Below, one piece after another: positions 32,183 through 41,412 of a stretch of 64,000 nt of DNA. The position numbers were made by a program, and so were the translations under genes. This DNA comes from an uncultured Candidatus Saccharibacteria bacterium (GTDB lineage Bacteria > Patescibacteriota > Saccharimonadia > Saccharimonadales > Saccharimonadaceae). The notes under the pieces are model-generated. The model did no database searches. It was given only the letters and a program-made list of their open reading frames with translations, and had not been told where the DNA came from. The stretch's first letter is position 1. Each line of letters starts with the position of its first letter. The stretch is from NCBI GenBank assembly GCA_947304155.1, contig CAMZAD010000002.1, forward strand, positions 152,647 to 216,646, in the 5' to 3' direction.

Positions 32183-32665
32183 ATGCCAAAACTAATTTTC
32201 GATGGACAACGTGAAGGGGAAGAAGTAAAGTTTATCTTCCGCCGCCATATTTTTACCGCGAAAAAAGGTTTATTCTTTATGATTTTTATGATTGCCGCCG
32301 GTATTGTGCCGATGGTAATCTGGCAGGGAAATAGTAGCCTTTTCTGGGCCTTCCTTTGCTGTGTCGGGCTTGGCATCCTTGGCTTCTTATATTCATATAT
32401 GCTCTGGTATTTCTCAATTTATATTGTTACAGACCAACGCATCCGCCAAATATCTCAAAAAGGCGTCTTTAAAAAGACCGTGGTTGACCTCGGTCTTGAT
32501 AAAATCCAAAGTATTTCTTATGGTGTTCCAGGAATTATTGCTGGTATCTTTGGCTATGGTACGATTTTGATTCAAACTGGCGTTGGCGACCTTGTGATTT
32601 CACAGGTCTCAAAGCCAAGCAAAATCTATGACCGCTTGCAAAATGTATTGAAAGGTAAAGAATAA
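32183..32665 (+). CDS. Bacterial PH domain membrane protein
   Basis: Two TM followed by YIVTDQRIRQISQKGVFKKTVVDLGLDKIQSISYGVPGI. Confidence 0.85.
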   Translation: MPKLIFDGQREGEEVKFIFRRHIFTAKKGLFFMIFMIAAGIVPMVIWQGNSSLFWAFLCCVGLGILGFLYSYMLWYFSIYIVTDQRIRQISQKGVFKKTVVDLGLDKIQSISYGVPGIIAGIFGYGTILIQTGVGDLVISQVSKPSKIYDRLQNVLKGKE

Positions 32666-33675
32666 TGGCGTTACTTAAACGAGATAAAGAAGAAAAACTG
32701 ACCGAGCGTGAAAAAATTGAGGAACGTCGCGAGGAAGTCCTGGCGCGTGGCCGCAAATTTAAATATCCGCTTCAGTATGCAAAGCATAAAATCGTGACTC
32801 TCACGGTTGTGATTTCATTGCTCGCGATTGGCGCGCTCTCGGTTTTTGGTTATTTCTTGCTTTATAAAATCCAAAGTACCGACGACTTGCTTTATCGTAT
32901 TACGCAGGTTATTCCAGTGGCCGTCGCGAAAGTCGATGGCGAAAACGTGCGCTATTCAGATTATTTAATGATTTATAAGAGCACAATCACCCCAATTGAA
33001 AAACAGGGCTCATATGAAGGTGACGAAGGTATTGAATCAATGAAGCAGCACTACAAGCGCCAGGCTTTGACCGCTGCTGAGGACTATACTTACGCTTTGA
33101 AGCTTGCACGTGAACTAAAAATTAAAGTTACGGACGAAGAAGTTAGTCAAGCGGTTGAGCAGCATCGCAAATCTGGCGGCGTGGAACGTAGTGAAGAGAC
33201 ATTTACCCGTGTGCTTGATGATAACTTTGGCCTTTCGATGAGTGAGTATCGCCGCATGGTTTATCTCTCACTCAATATGCAAAAAGTTTCTGAGCAAATT
33301 GATAGCAACGCCAATGCCGTATCAAATGAAGTTCAAAACTATATCCTAGAGGGCAGAAGCTTGAAAGATATTTCAAAGGAACTTGGCGACAAAGTCGTTT
33401 ATGAAAATACAGGTGGCGCAATCGACCGTATGAATATTGATGGTGGCCGTTCAACCATGGCACTAACACTTGAGAAGGGCAAAACATCAAAGCGTTTCGT
33501 TTCAACTTCTGGCAGTGGCTATTTCTTCTTGACCTTGATAGAAAAAACCGACTCAACTGTAAATTATGAGTCGCTTGAAATCCCGTTTACTGAGCTCTCG
33601 GCTCGCCTTAAAGCTGTCCGCCGCGAAGGTAAAGTGGTTGAGGGAATCGTAATCGAAGATTCAATTAAAGAATAA
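32665..33675 (+). CDS. SurA/PrsA-like N-terminal foldase-type protein
   Basis: TM followed by VAKVDGENVRYSDYLMIYK and SurA_N-like helices. Confidence 0.7.
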   Translation: MALLKRDKEEKLTEREKIEERREEVLARGRKFKYPLQYAKHKIVTLTVVISLLAIGALSVFGYFLLYKIQSTDDLLYRITQVIPVAVAKVDGENVRYSDYLMIYKSTITPIEKQGSYEGDEGIESMKQHYKRQALTAAEDYTYALKLARELKIKVTDEEVSQAVEQHRKSGGVERSEETFTRVLDDNFGLSMSEYRRMVYLSLNMQKVSEQIDSNANAVSNEVQNYILEGRSLKDISKELGDKVVYENTGGAIDRMNIDGGRSTMALTLEKGKTSKRFVSTSGSGYFFLTLIEKTDSTVNYESLEIPFTELSARLKAVRREGKVVEGIVIEDSIKE

Positions 33676-33680
33676 AGAAA

Positions 33681-33706
33681 ATCCGCCAAAGCCTGGCGGA
33701 TTTTTT
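33681..33706 (+). terminator. Rho-independent terminator
   Basis: AAATCCGCC..GGCGGATTTTTT. Confidence 0.88.
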
Positions 33707-33715
33707 GTGCATGAA

Positions 33716-33747
33716 AAAGGGCCAGCAAATTGCGCTGACCCTTCCCA
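33716..33747 (-). terminator. Terminator of the minus-strand gene
   Basis: Minus strand AAGGGTCAGC..GCTGGCCCTTTTT. Confidence 0.75.
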
Positions 33748-33811
33748 AAAAGGAGGCATTCTTCATGCCGCTATATGCGCGATCGCCAACTCGCGCGAAT
33801 AGCTAAAATCA

Positions 33812-34522
33812 CTAGCCGGCAATAGCTGCCCAACGAGCTGCCAATGTCTCGTCAACAATCTCTTCACCGTTTGAAAGCGGTACGGTGAGATCGGATTTTG
33901 TGTATCCGGCGTTAAATAAGGCATTCATCACATTCCAATTGCGGGTGATATACACCTCGCCATCAGCGTGATAGAACACGATTACACCGTTGTTGGAACA
34001 GAAGTGACCGAGCATCTCTTTGATATTCCAACGATCCGGCTGAAAGTAGCTGCTGCCGTTAAGGTTGCGGAATCTTACGCCTGCCTTAGGGATATGAAAA
34101 CAACTTTCCAAAACGTCGGCGGAAAGCTTCCCGATGGCATGCCTTGCAGAGTACTCTTCGCAGTCCTCCTTGTATTCAAGGTCCTGCTGGATAAGTGACT
34201 GCCTGTAAAGCTCATCCCACTCTCTCTTAAAATCGATTGGATAATCCCAATTCGAGAATGGAACTTGAAAGTCGGCCTTAGAGAAACCAGCATTGTCTAG
34301 TAGTCGCATTAGTTTTTTAGTATAATGCGCTACAAACATTTCGCGTTCAATGATGAACGCCACGGTGCCATTGTTCATACACCATGTCTTCTCGTTGTCG
34401 GGCGTAAGCGCGCTCGCAATGCTGAGCTTACTCTTGCGGTGATACTGGGGAAAATCAATCCTCATCCCCTCGCATACCTGTAGTGCCTGTTCTTTTAACT
34501 CCTTATAAATGTTCTGACTCAT
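33812..34522 (-). CDS. Hypothetical protein with two copies of an unrecognised module
   Basis: AAGGAGGGG SD; NNGTVAFI...NAGFSKADFQVPFSN and NNGVIVFYHADGEVYIT...NAGYTKSDLTVPLSNGEEI. Confidence 0.8.
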   Translation of the reverse strand: MSQNIYKELKEQALQVCEGMRIDFPQYHRKSKLSIASALTPDNEKTWCMNNGTVAFIIEREMFVAHYTKKLMRLLDNAGFSKADFQVPFSNWDYPIDFKREWDELYRQSLIQQDLEYKEDCEEYSARHAIGKLSADVLESCFHIPKAGVRFRNLNGSSYFQPDRWNIKEMLGHFCSNNGVIVFYHADGEVYITRNWNVMNALFNAGYTKSDLTVPLSNGEEIVDETLAARWAAIAG

Positions 34523-34608
34523 TTTAACCCCTCCTTCTCTTAATATTTTGCCCAGTTTTTCTGGCACAATAAGTTAAAAATAAGTCTCTCCCGTTTGGGA
34601 ATGTAAGT

Positions 34609-34637
34609 ATTATAGTATATTTTGCTAAAAAAGTCAA
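34609..34637 (-). promoter_or_regulatory. Promoter (minus) TTGACT-17-TATAAT
   Basis: Plus-strand AGTCAA 34632-34637 and ATTATA 34609-34614. Confidence 0.75.
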
Positions 34638-34705
34638 TAACTCTAGTGCTTTCTTTAATTTATGGATAAAAATAGCATTAGTGTATAGTTAACCTCTCTT
34701 ATATA

Positions 34706-34734
34706 TTGACATTTTAATCTGTTTATGCTATAAT
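34706..34734 (+). promoter_or_regulatory. Promoter TTGACA-17-(TGc)TATAAT
   Basis: -35 34706-34711, -10 34729-34734. Confidence 0.85.
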
Positions 34735-34827
34735 ATTAGAAGCTCGTAAGAAGCGAGTTAATTTCTACATATTTTATTGCCGGCACATAGGGTGACCGGA
34801 CAAAATTCAATTAGGGAGGGAAAGAAT

Positions 34828-35730
34828 ATGACAGAAATTAAATGTTTTTTAACAAAAGACAACATGTTTGACTTCATGATCGAGGCAACATCCAGTATGG
34901 TGTTCCATTACATGGACACAAAAACCGGTGCTCGCTGGGAGAAAAGTACGATCTTGATGCTTAGCCCGGAGGTTCTCTGTAATTATAATCTCACCTACGC
35001 AATTGATGACGGACGCATCGTAATTGCTGTCTATGATGGCAAAATTTACGTTGCTCCAGATTCCATCTGGTGGGAGGCTGTCCTTCAGGAGAAAGGCTTC
35101 CATGAGGAACAGATAATGCTTGAAATGCCAGCTAACAACACGATAAATCGTTGGCTGGAGCAGTACGACAAACTTCTGTTTAAGTTTCAGTATCATTTTA
35201 ATTTGGAAACGAAAAAAGCTGTTAGAGAGGCATTTCTGGAACGTGGCATCGACTCGATCTCCGAGCATCTCCTGAGCCACTGTCTCAGGATACCGGATTA
35301 TGGTATTGAGTTGACACGTACGTCGGCAGCTGACGGCCATGTTGGTGCCCGTAATGACGGGTATTCTCTGACGGAAGCCGGAATGAATACTGTAAAGTAT
35401 TACCCTAAAAAGGTAACGAAGACAGGAAGGCTTCAGATACAGAGTAAAGATGTTGGTCGTTATGGATTCCATGACGGGATCGTAGTATTCGTCCACGTCA
35501 ATGGCTGTACGTACGCCTCTCCAGATCCTGAAGTAGTTGAAGCGCTAGAAGAAGCGGGATATACCCATGCAACTTTTACCTATGTTCCTTTTGCGAACGG
35601 CGAGAAAATTATTTCTCCCGATATTGAACGCGAATGGAATGAGCTTAGGAAAAAGTACGCGCCAGAACAAACGTTCTGCTGGACTAAACGTGGTGGAAGT
35701 TATTATCCACGCATCATTCCTAATCGGTAA
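34828..35730 (+). CDS. Hypothetical protein, homologous to the divergent neighbour (two module copies)
   Basis: GGGAGGGAAAG SD; DDGRIVIAVYDGKIYVAP and HDGIVVFVHVNGCTYASPDPEVVEALEEAGYTHATFTYVPFANGEKI. Confidence 0.8.
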   Translation: MTEIKCFLTKDNMFDFMIEATSSMVFHYMDTKTGARWEKSTILMLSPEVLCNYNLTYAIDDGRIVIAVYDGKIYVAPDSIWWEAVLQEKGFHEEQIMLEMPANNTINRWLEQYDKLLFKFQYHFNLETKKAVREAFLERGIDSISEHLLSHCLRIPDYGIELTRTSAADGHVGARNDGYSLTEAGMNTVKYYPKKVTKTGRLQIQSKDVGRYGFHDGIVVFVHVNGCTYASPDPEVVEALEEAGYTHATFTYVPFANGEKIISPDIEREWNELRKKYAPEQTFCWTKRGGSYYPRIIPNR

Positions 35731-35751
35731 ACTTAGCACTTTTTAAAAAAG

Positions 35752-35779
35752 AAAGGACCAGTATTATTGGTCCTTTTTT
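35752..35779 (+). terminator. Rho-independent terminator
   Basis: AAAGGACC..GGTCCTTTTTT. Confidence 0.85.
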
Positions 35780-35789
35780 CATTTCTAAA

Positions 35790-35807
35790 TGGTGCGAGTA
35801 GAGGGAG
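35790..35807. repeat. 18-nt partial duplicate of the tRNA-Gly(CCC) 3' end
   Basis: TGGTGCGAGTAGAGGGAG identical to 35874-35891. Confidence 0.85.
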
Positions 35808-35873
35808 AAAATCTCCCCTCGGCCTCACCTCAAATAAACAAAAACTGAGAGCAAGCTCTCATTTTTCTTTCTT

Positions 35874-35948
35874 TGGTGCGAGTAGAGGGAGTCGGACCCT
35901 CGTCTCATCCTTGGGAAGGATACATAATAGCCGTTATACGATACTCGC
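35874..35948 (-). tRNA. tRNA-Gly (CCC)
   Basis: GCGAGTA/TACTCGC acceptor, loop TTCCCAA, CCA encoded. Confidence 0.88.
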
Positions 35949-35963
35949 GACTTCCTTATTATA

Positions 35964-36803
35964 TCACTTTTTCTTGCGTTTCTTGTGTGCTTTATTCTTA
36001 CGAGCTTTACGTTCCTCAAGTTCTTTAAGTGCTTCGCGCTCTAGTCGGATTTGACGAATTTCTCGACGATGAATTACGATAGCTAGAAATGCCAAAACAA
36101 TCGCCACTAAAATAAACAGTGAATGAATCGGCATCACCAACGCAAAATATGTTTCGTCAATCGTTTTGTCGACTGCGGCAACTTCATAATGCATTTTATA
36201 AATTCCAAATGCCGTATTGTTTCCGGCCTGAATGTAGACTTGTTTTGAGTCGCCAGGATAAAGCGAAACTAACATTTTACTGCTCGAAATTTCTTCGCCA
36301 AAAATCGAACTTTTTGTCAGTTTTACCTCTGTTTGAAAATCAACATTACCATTATTTGAAACGGTAGTGCGTGCAGCTGCCGGCCCGCCAATATTTAACA
36401 TTTTGAGTTCCAAATCGCTGAAACCAACTTGTTCATTTGTGCTACCGTGATTAATCGCGTTGATTTTAATTGCAGCACGCGATGTTACTTGAATATTGCT
36501 CTCGCTATTTCGTTCAATTTCCGCAATAATATTACAATACTGCCCGCCGTCTGGAATACTTTCCGGCGTATTAATTTTATAAGTTATAACTTTTTCTTCG
36601 CTCGGCTCCAAAGTTACTTCTGGCTCAGAAAAAACAATCCAACGAATGATTTGAGAATATTCGTCGGATGAAAATTGTTCAGAATAAAGTCTAATTGCAA
36701 GTTTTTCGGTGCTAGTATTACGCACTTTAAAAGAACGCTCGATTTTTTCATTTGCAGAAATCGGAAAGCGGTCAGACACTGGCGAAATTACTAGTGAATT
36801 CAT
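35964..36803 (-). CDS. DUF916-like (WxL-locus type) protein with C-terminal TM and basic tail, no signal peptide
   Basis: VISPVSDRFPISANEKIERSFKVRN...; TM VMPIHSLFILVAIVLAFLAIVI; K/R-rich tail; -10 TATAAT 6 nt upstream of ATG. Confidence 0.72.
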   Translation of the reverse strand: MNSLVISPVSDRFPISANEKIERSFKVRNTSTEKLAIRLYSEQFSSDEYSQIIRWIVFSEPEVTLEPSEEKVITYKINTPESIPDGGQYCNIIAEIERNSESNIQVTSRAAIKINAINHGSTNEQVGFSDLELKMLNIGGPAAARTTVSNNGNVDFQTEVKLTKSSIFGEEISSSKMLVSLYPGDSKQVYIQAGNNTAFGIYKMHYEVAAVDKTIDETYFALVMPIHSLFILVAIVLAFLAIVIHRREIRQIRLEREALKELEERKARKNKAHKKRKKK

Positions 36804-36867
36804 AAAAACATTATAGTAAAAAGCTTGATTTAATACAAACGCTAGTGCTAAAATATTGATAGTACTT

Positions 36868-39168
36868 ATGTTAAATGTGGAGAGAAAAATAAGTACGAAG
36901 CTAATCTATCGTTTTTGCACATTTATGTGCTTCTTCGTACTACCGTTATATGTAGTCTTTGCCGTCATCGGGCCTTCTTTTGAGGCTAAAGACTCTTCCG
37001 CAGCCACACATAACTTTAAAATTCCTTCAGTCTCAATCTCAACTATTGACGACTTTAGTCTCGAAGTAGCTCCAGATGAATATGATTCTGACTCTCATTC
37101 ATTCACCGTCTCTACTACTAACTACACTGGCTACACTCTTTCACTTAAGACTACTGGACAAACCCGCGAACTGGTTAATACTAGCGATAGCACCAAAATG
37201 ATTCCGACCGTCTCTCTCCCGGCTGGACAACAGAGTGTTGTTGCTGCTGACCTTAGTGGCTATGGCTACAGCATGGATGGCGTACGCTATAAGCCAGTTC
37301 CAAATCCTGGTGCTAGCGCAGTAGTAAATACTAAGAATTCCGCTGGTTCGGATACGTTGAGCTTAACCTTCGGTGCTCGCGTTAATATAGAAATTCCAGA
37401 AGGTGACTATACTAACGACTTTGCGCTCACCGTCTCAGCCAACGATGGTGGCTATTTTGTCGCTTATGATGAAAATACTCCAGCTACAGTATCGAACATG
37501 CCAAATCCAAACCCAGAGCTTGGCCGTGTGACTGGCCTTGGTGTGACGCTTTCAGATAACATTCCGCTTCGCCCGCGTTATCGTTTCCTAGGCTGGGCTA
37601 AGAGTAAAAACGCTACGATTCCAGATTATCAACCAGGCGAAAGGTATGAAATTACTCAATCTTCAGGAGCGGTAATTTTTCTTTATGCTGTTTGGGAAGA
37701 GCTCGATGCGTACGTAATTCACTTTAATGGCAGCGATGCAACTAGTGGCACCATGGACTCGCAAGAAGCATTCTTTGATGTTCCTGTAACTTTACACACG
37801 AACCGATTTGCGCGCGATGGCTACACTTTTGTTGGCTGGAGTACGAGTCGCTACAATGCTTACATTAGATATACTGATGGTGACACTGTAACGAATATTG
37901 CAAATGACAATAACGAAATAACACTTTATGCAATTTGGCAGGGTAATAATACAGAATATTTCAATTCTTCTGCTTGTGTATTTAATGGCCAATATCAGGA
38001 TGTAGTTGGCGACTGTGCAAATGGTGAACATGTTGATTTTATTAACACTGGTATTACTCCATTCACGCAGGATAATATTGACCGTAATTTTATTCTTGAA
38101 TTCACGGTTGACGATTCGGAGATTGGATTAGTTGATCATTTCGAAACAATCTTTAATCTCAAACTAGAAAATAATGATGAGGAAACTGGTCACTATCCAG
38201 GTCTCGTGATGCGCGTTAATGAAACTGGTAAAAGGTATGAATTAACAGCAAAAGACGGTCTTTCTGTGCACGAAACCGTGTATTTTACAAAGAGTCAAAT
38301 ACATGGCAAGAAAATTAGAATTATCAGACATCGCGGCAATATTTATTATCAAATTGGCGACGACGAGCCGCATTTCTTAATTAATCTCGCAAAGCCATCA
38401 ATCTACTTCAATACGGCTTTGACTTTTGGTGCAAATCTTCAACCATCCAATAAACTTCCAGACCGTTATCTTGTTGGTACGATGTCTGATATTTCATTTA
38501 ATTATTATGATGACGAAACAACTTATCGTGAATTTGTTTATGGCGGAAACTTTACTGAACAAGAAGACACACCGACTCTTCATACTGTCCTAAACATTCC
38601 AGGTGTTTGTATTTTCAATGGCTCAAGTAATATTACAGGTAATTGTGGTTCATTTACGAATACCACAAATCACATCGATACTGGCCTTTCATTACTCGAC
38701 AGTACAAACTTCGCAAACGATTTTGATATTTACTTTGAACTTGTGTTTGATGCTGAATCGCAAACTGCATTTGACGGTAATAAGCAAAATACTATATTAA
38801 ATATTAAATCTGAAAGAAGCGATCTTGGATATCCAGGAATTGTGTTAAGGCGTAATGATCATAATGACTCATACTTGCAACTTGGCATCAGAATGACTAG
38901 TAAATATAAACAATTAAATCTTCCTGCTAGCATCGATAGCTTTAGATTAATCAAAGCAGGCACTAAAGTTTGCTATAGCCTTAATGGTGGCCAATTAAAA
39001 CTACTTCATGATATGGATGGATTTGATCAATTCATTCCAGATACGCTTTTGCTTGGTTCGTCAGCTGATGCAAATGGCAACCCATGGCGTTTTATTAATG
39101 GCGAAATGTCAAATATTAGAATTCGCACTGGCAAATTTACTGCCGAAGATAATATTCAATGTAAATAA
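36868..39168 (+). CDS. Secreted adhesin-like protein: N-terminal beta module, InlB-type repeats, two C-terminal ~190-aa domains
   Basis: Signal-peptide-like N-terminus; GYxFxGW repeats; two CxFNG...C....IxTG units. Confidence 0.78.
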   Translation: MLNVERKISTKLIYRFCTFMCFFVLPLYVVFAVIGPSFEAKDSSAATHNFKIPSVSISTIDDFSLEVAPDEYDSDSHSFTVSTTNYTGYTLSLKTTGQTRELVNTSDSTKMIPTVSLPAGQQSVVAADLSGYGYSMDGVRYKPVPNPGASAVVNTKNSAGSDTLSLTFGARVNIEIPEGDYTNDFALTVSANDGGYFVAYDENTPATVSNMPNPNPELGRVTGLGVTLSDNIPLRPRYRFLGWAKSKNATIPDYQPGERYEITQSSGAVIFLYAVWEELDAYVIHFNGSDATSGTMDSQEAFFDVPVTLHTNRFARDGYTFVGWSTSRYNAYIRYTDGDTVTNIANDNNEITLYAIWQGNNTEYFNSSACVFNGQYQDVVGDCANGEHVDFINTGITPFTQDNIDRNFILEFTVDDSEIGLVDHFETIFNLKLENNDEETGHYPGLVMRVNETGKRYELTAKDGLSVHETVYFTKSQIHGKKIRIIRHRGNIYYQIGDDEPHFLINLAKPSIYFNTALTFGANLQPSNKLPDRYLVGTMSDISFNYYDDETTYREFVYGGNFTEQEDTPTLHTVLNIPGVCIFNGSSNITGNCGSFTNTTNHIDTGLSLLDSTNFANDFDIYFELVFDAESQTAFDGNKQNTILNIKSERSDLGYPGIVLRRNDHNDSYLQLGIRMTSKYKQLNLPASIDSFRLIKAGTKVCYSLNGGQLKLLHDMDGFDQFIPDTLLLGSSADANGNPWRFINGEMSNIRIRTGKFTAEDNIQCK

Positions 39169-39170
39169 TA

Positions 39171-39195
39171 AAAAAATGGCTTTTTGAGCCATTCG
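39171..39195 (-). terminator. Terminator of tRNA-Pro (minus strand)
   Basis: Minus strand AATGGCT-caaaa-AGCCATTTTTTT. Confidence 0.7.
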
Positions 39196-39204
39196 AATTC
39201 TTAG

Positions 39205-39280
39205 TGGTCGGGGCGACAGGACTCGAACCTGCGACCTCAACTTCCCAAAAGTTGCGCGCTACCAACTGTGCTACGCCCCG
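39205..39280 (-). tRNA. tRNA-Pro (TGG)
   Basis: CGGGGCG/CGCCCCG acceptor, loop TTTGGGA, CCA encoded. Confidence 0.92.
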
Positions 39281-39373
39281 AGGACCTATCTTATATTAGC
39301 ACAAAATCGTCAATTTCGCAAGATAGTATCCCAGCTATTTGAGAAAAATGCGAAAAAATGTTAAAATATGAAA

Positions 39374-40069
39374 ATGAATAATATTCCTACCCACATCGGC
39401 TTTATCGTAGATGGCAATCGCCGTTGGGCTCGCGAGCGCAATCTCCCAACTTTGGAAGGTCATCGTCGTGGCTTTGCTAAAGTTGAAAAAATCGCCACCG
39501 CCGCAATCGAAAAAGGCTGCAAATTTGTTAGTTTTTATCTCTTCTCAACTGAGAACTGGAACCGTTCAGAAGAGGAAGTTTCATATCTCATGGATCTTTT
39601 GCGTCATAATATTAAGCGCCTTTCAAAAACCTTCATGAAAGAGGATATCCGCGCTGTTGTAATGGGTCGTGCCGAGCCAGCTCCACAAGATATTTTGGAT
39701 TTACTTAAAGACCTTGAAGCAAAAACCAAAAATAATACCAAAGGCACTGTTGCAATTTGTTTTAATTACGGTGGTCAATGGGAAATTGCTGATGCTGCGA
39801 CAAAACTTATTAAAGAACGTCTCGCTTCAAATAATGCAACAGAAATCACTCCAGCTGACTTTGAAAAATATCTATACCATCCAGAAGTCCCAGCTTGTGA
39901 TTTAATCGTTCGCACATCCGGCGAGGAACGTATTTCTGGTTTCCAACTTTGGCGTGCTAGTTATTCTGAATTCTTATTCCTCAAAAAATACTTCCCAGCC
40001 ATCACAGTAAAAGACTTAGATAAGATTTTTGAAGAGTTTGCCTCTCGCGGTCGTCGTTTCGGACATTAA
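39374..40069 (+). CDS. uppS: Undecaprenyl diphosphate synthase
   Basis: HIGFIVDGNRRWARE; start 39374 chosen because it is 6 nt after TAAAAT 39362-39367. Confidence 0.92.
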   Translation: MNNIPTHIGFIVDGNRRWARERNLPTLEGHRRGFAKVEKIATAAIEKGCKFVSFYLFSTENWNRSEEEVSYLMDLLRHNIKRLSKTFMKEDIRAVVMGRAEPAPQDILDLLKDLEAKTKNNTKGTVAICFNYGGQWEIADAATKLIKERLASNNATEITPADFEKYLYHPEVPACDLIVRTSGEERISGFQLWRASYSEFLFLKKYFPAITVKDLDKIFEEFASRGRRFGH

Positions 40070-40085
40070 GTGTTATACTTAATAT

Positions 40086-40691
40086 ATGGAAAACGAAATC
40101 GAGGCTCAATTTTTAGATATCAACAAAAACGAGATAAGAGAAAAACTTCAAAAAAATGGGGGCAAATTAATTAAACCAGAAATAAAAATGAAACGCGTAA
40201 TTTTTGATGCGGGTGAGCATCAATTTATTCGCGTGCGTGACGAAGGTGATAAAATCGTCATGACTTATAAAAATATTCCAAATGACAAAGATATTCTTGG
40301 TACAAAAGAAGTGAATGTTGTGGTTGATGATTTCGATAGAGCAGTTGCTTTTATGGAAGGTACACATTTACCAATCAAAGCACATCAAGAAACTTTGCGC
40401 GAAAAATGGATTTTTAATGATTGTGAAATTTGTATTGATACATGGCCATGGATTCCAAGTTTTGTAGAAATTGAAGGTCCAAGTCCAGAAAAAGTTTGGG
40501 AAACTGCCGCAAAACTTGAGCTTAGTCGTGATAAAGCAAAATTCGGTTCAGTTGATTCAACTTACCAACATTATTATGGTGTTGAATGTGAAGAAGTGAA
40601 TATGAGAACACCAATTATTACATTTGAATGTGAACCAGCACCTTGGGCAAAACGCGACATTCTAGCAGAAATTGACCCAATGACTCACTAG
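40086..40691 (+). CDS. CYTH domain protein
   Basis: EIEAQFLDINKNEIREKL; conserved Glu/Lys/Arg strands. Confidence 0.8.
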   Translation: MENEIEAQFLDINKNEIREKLQKNGGKLIKPEIKMKRVIFDAGEHQFIRVRDEGDKIVMTYKNIPNDKDILGTKEVNVVVDDFDRAVAFMEGTHLPIKAHQETLREKWIFNDCEICIDTWPWIPSFVEIEGPSPEKVWETAAKLELSRDKAKFGSVDSTYQHYYGVECEEVNMRTPIITFECEPAPWAKRDILAEIDPMTH

Positions 40692-40705
40692 TTTTAAGGA
40701 GGAAA

Positions 40706-41359
40706 ATGGACGAGAAAATTCAGAAAATCCTGAAGAAATTCGAAAAAGCCGCAATAAACAAGGTTCACGACGAAAACGTGATACTTGCAGACCGCATGGC
40801 AAACATTATCGGTGTCTTGCTTGATATTAAGCCAGCTTGTATTGTTGATTTCTTTATTAGTAAATTCAACGAAAAAGAAGCAGAGTTAATGGAAAAACTC
40901 GTAAAGGATCTTGAGCTTTCTTGTGTGATTGAACGGAACTTAGTAACCTTAAATCCAGGTGAGAAAACTGAGCTTCGTACATTCTATATTTCAAAGAAGC
41001 TTGAAAACGCTGAACTTTTGGCGAGTGTCGAACATGAAATGGAGCAACAATTCAGAGAAAACTTCCAGGACCCATATAAAATCAAAGAATGCCACCGTCG
41101 CATCGGTCGCATTTTGGGCTATCCAGAAACCGCCATTGAATTTTTCTTGATTCGTTGGGATAAAATTGTTGCAAAAGAATATACTGCTGAGGAAGCCGAT
41201 AAGGAATCAAAAAAGTACTTCCACTTTATCCATAGCGAGCTTAATGCCGAAGAAGAATTTGAGGAATATGATCGCCCAATCCACGAAGCAATGGAACAAT
41301 ATATTCCAACTTTAACTAAGATCTTCCGCGATGAATTCCCAGAAAAGCGCTGGAATTAA
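40706..41359 (+). CDS. Hypothetical protein, 217 aa
   Basis: Long ORF with AAGGAGG SD following the CYTH gene. Confidence 0.65.
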   Translation: MDEKIQKILKKFEKAAINKVHDENVILADRMANIIGVLLDIKPACIVDFFISKFNEKEAELMEKLVKDLELSCVIERNLVTLNPGEKTELRTFYISKKLENAELLASVEHEMEQQFRENFQDPYKIKECHRRIGRILGYPETAIEFFLIRWDKIVAKEYTAEEADKESKKYFHFIHSELNAEEEFEEYDRPIHEAMEQYIPTLTKIFRDEFPEKRWN

Positions 41360-41412
41360 ATTTCGTTTTAAAGTGTGATAAAATTATCGTAAGAAGAATA
41401 ACAGGAGTATAA

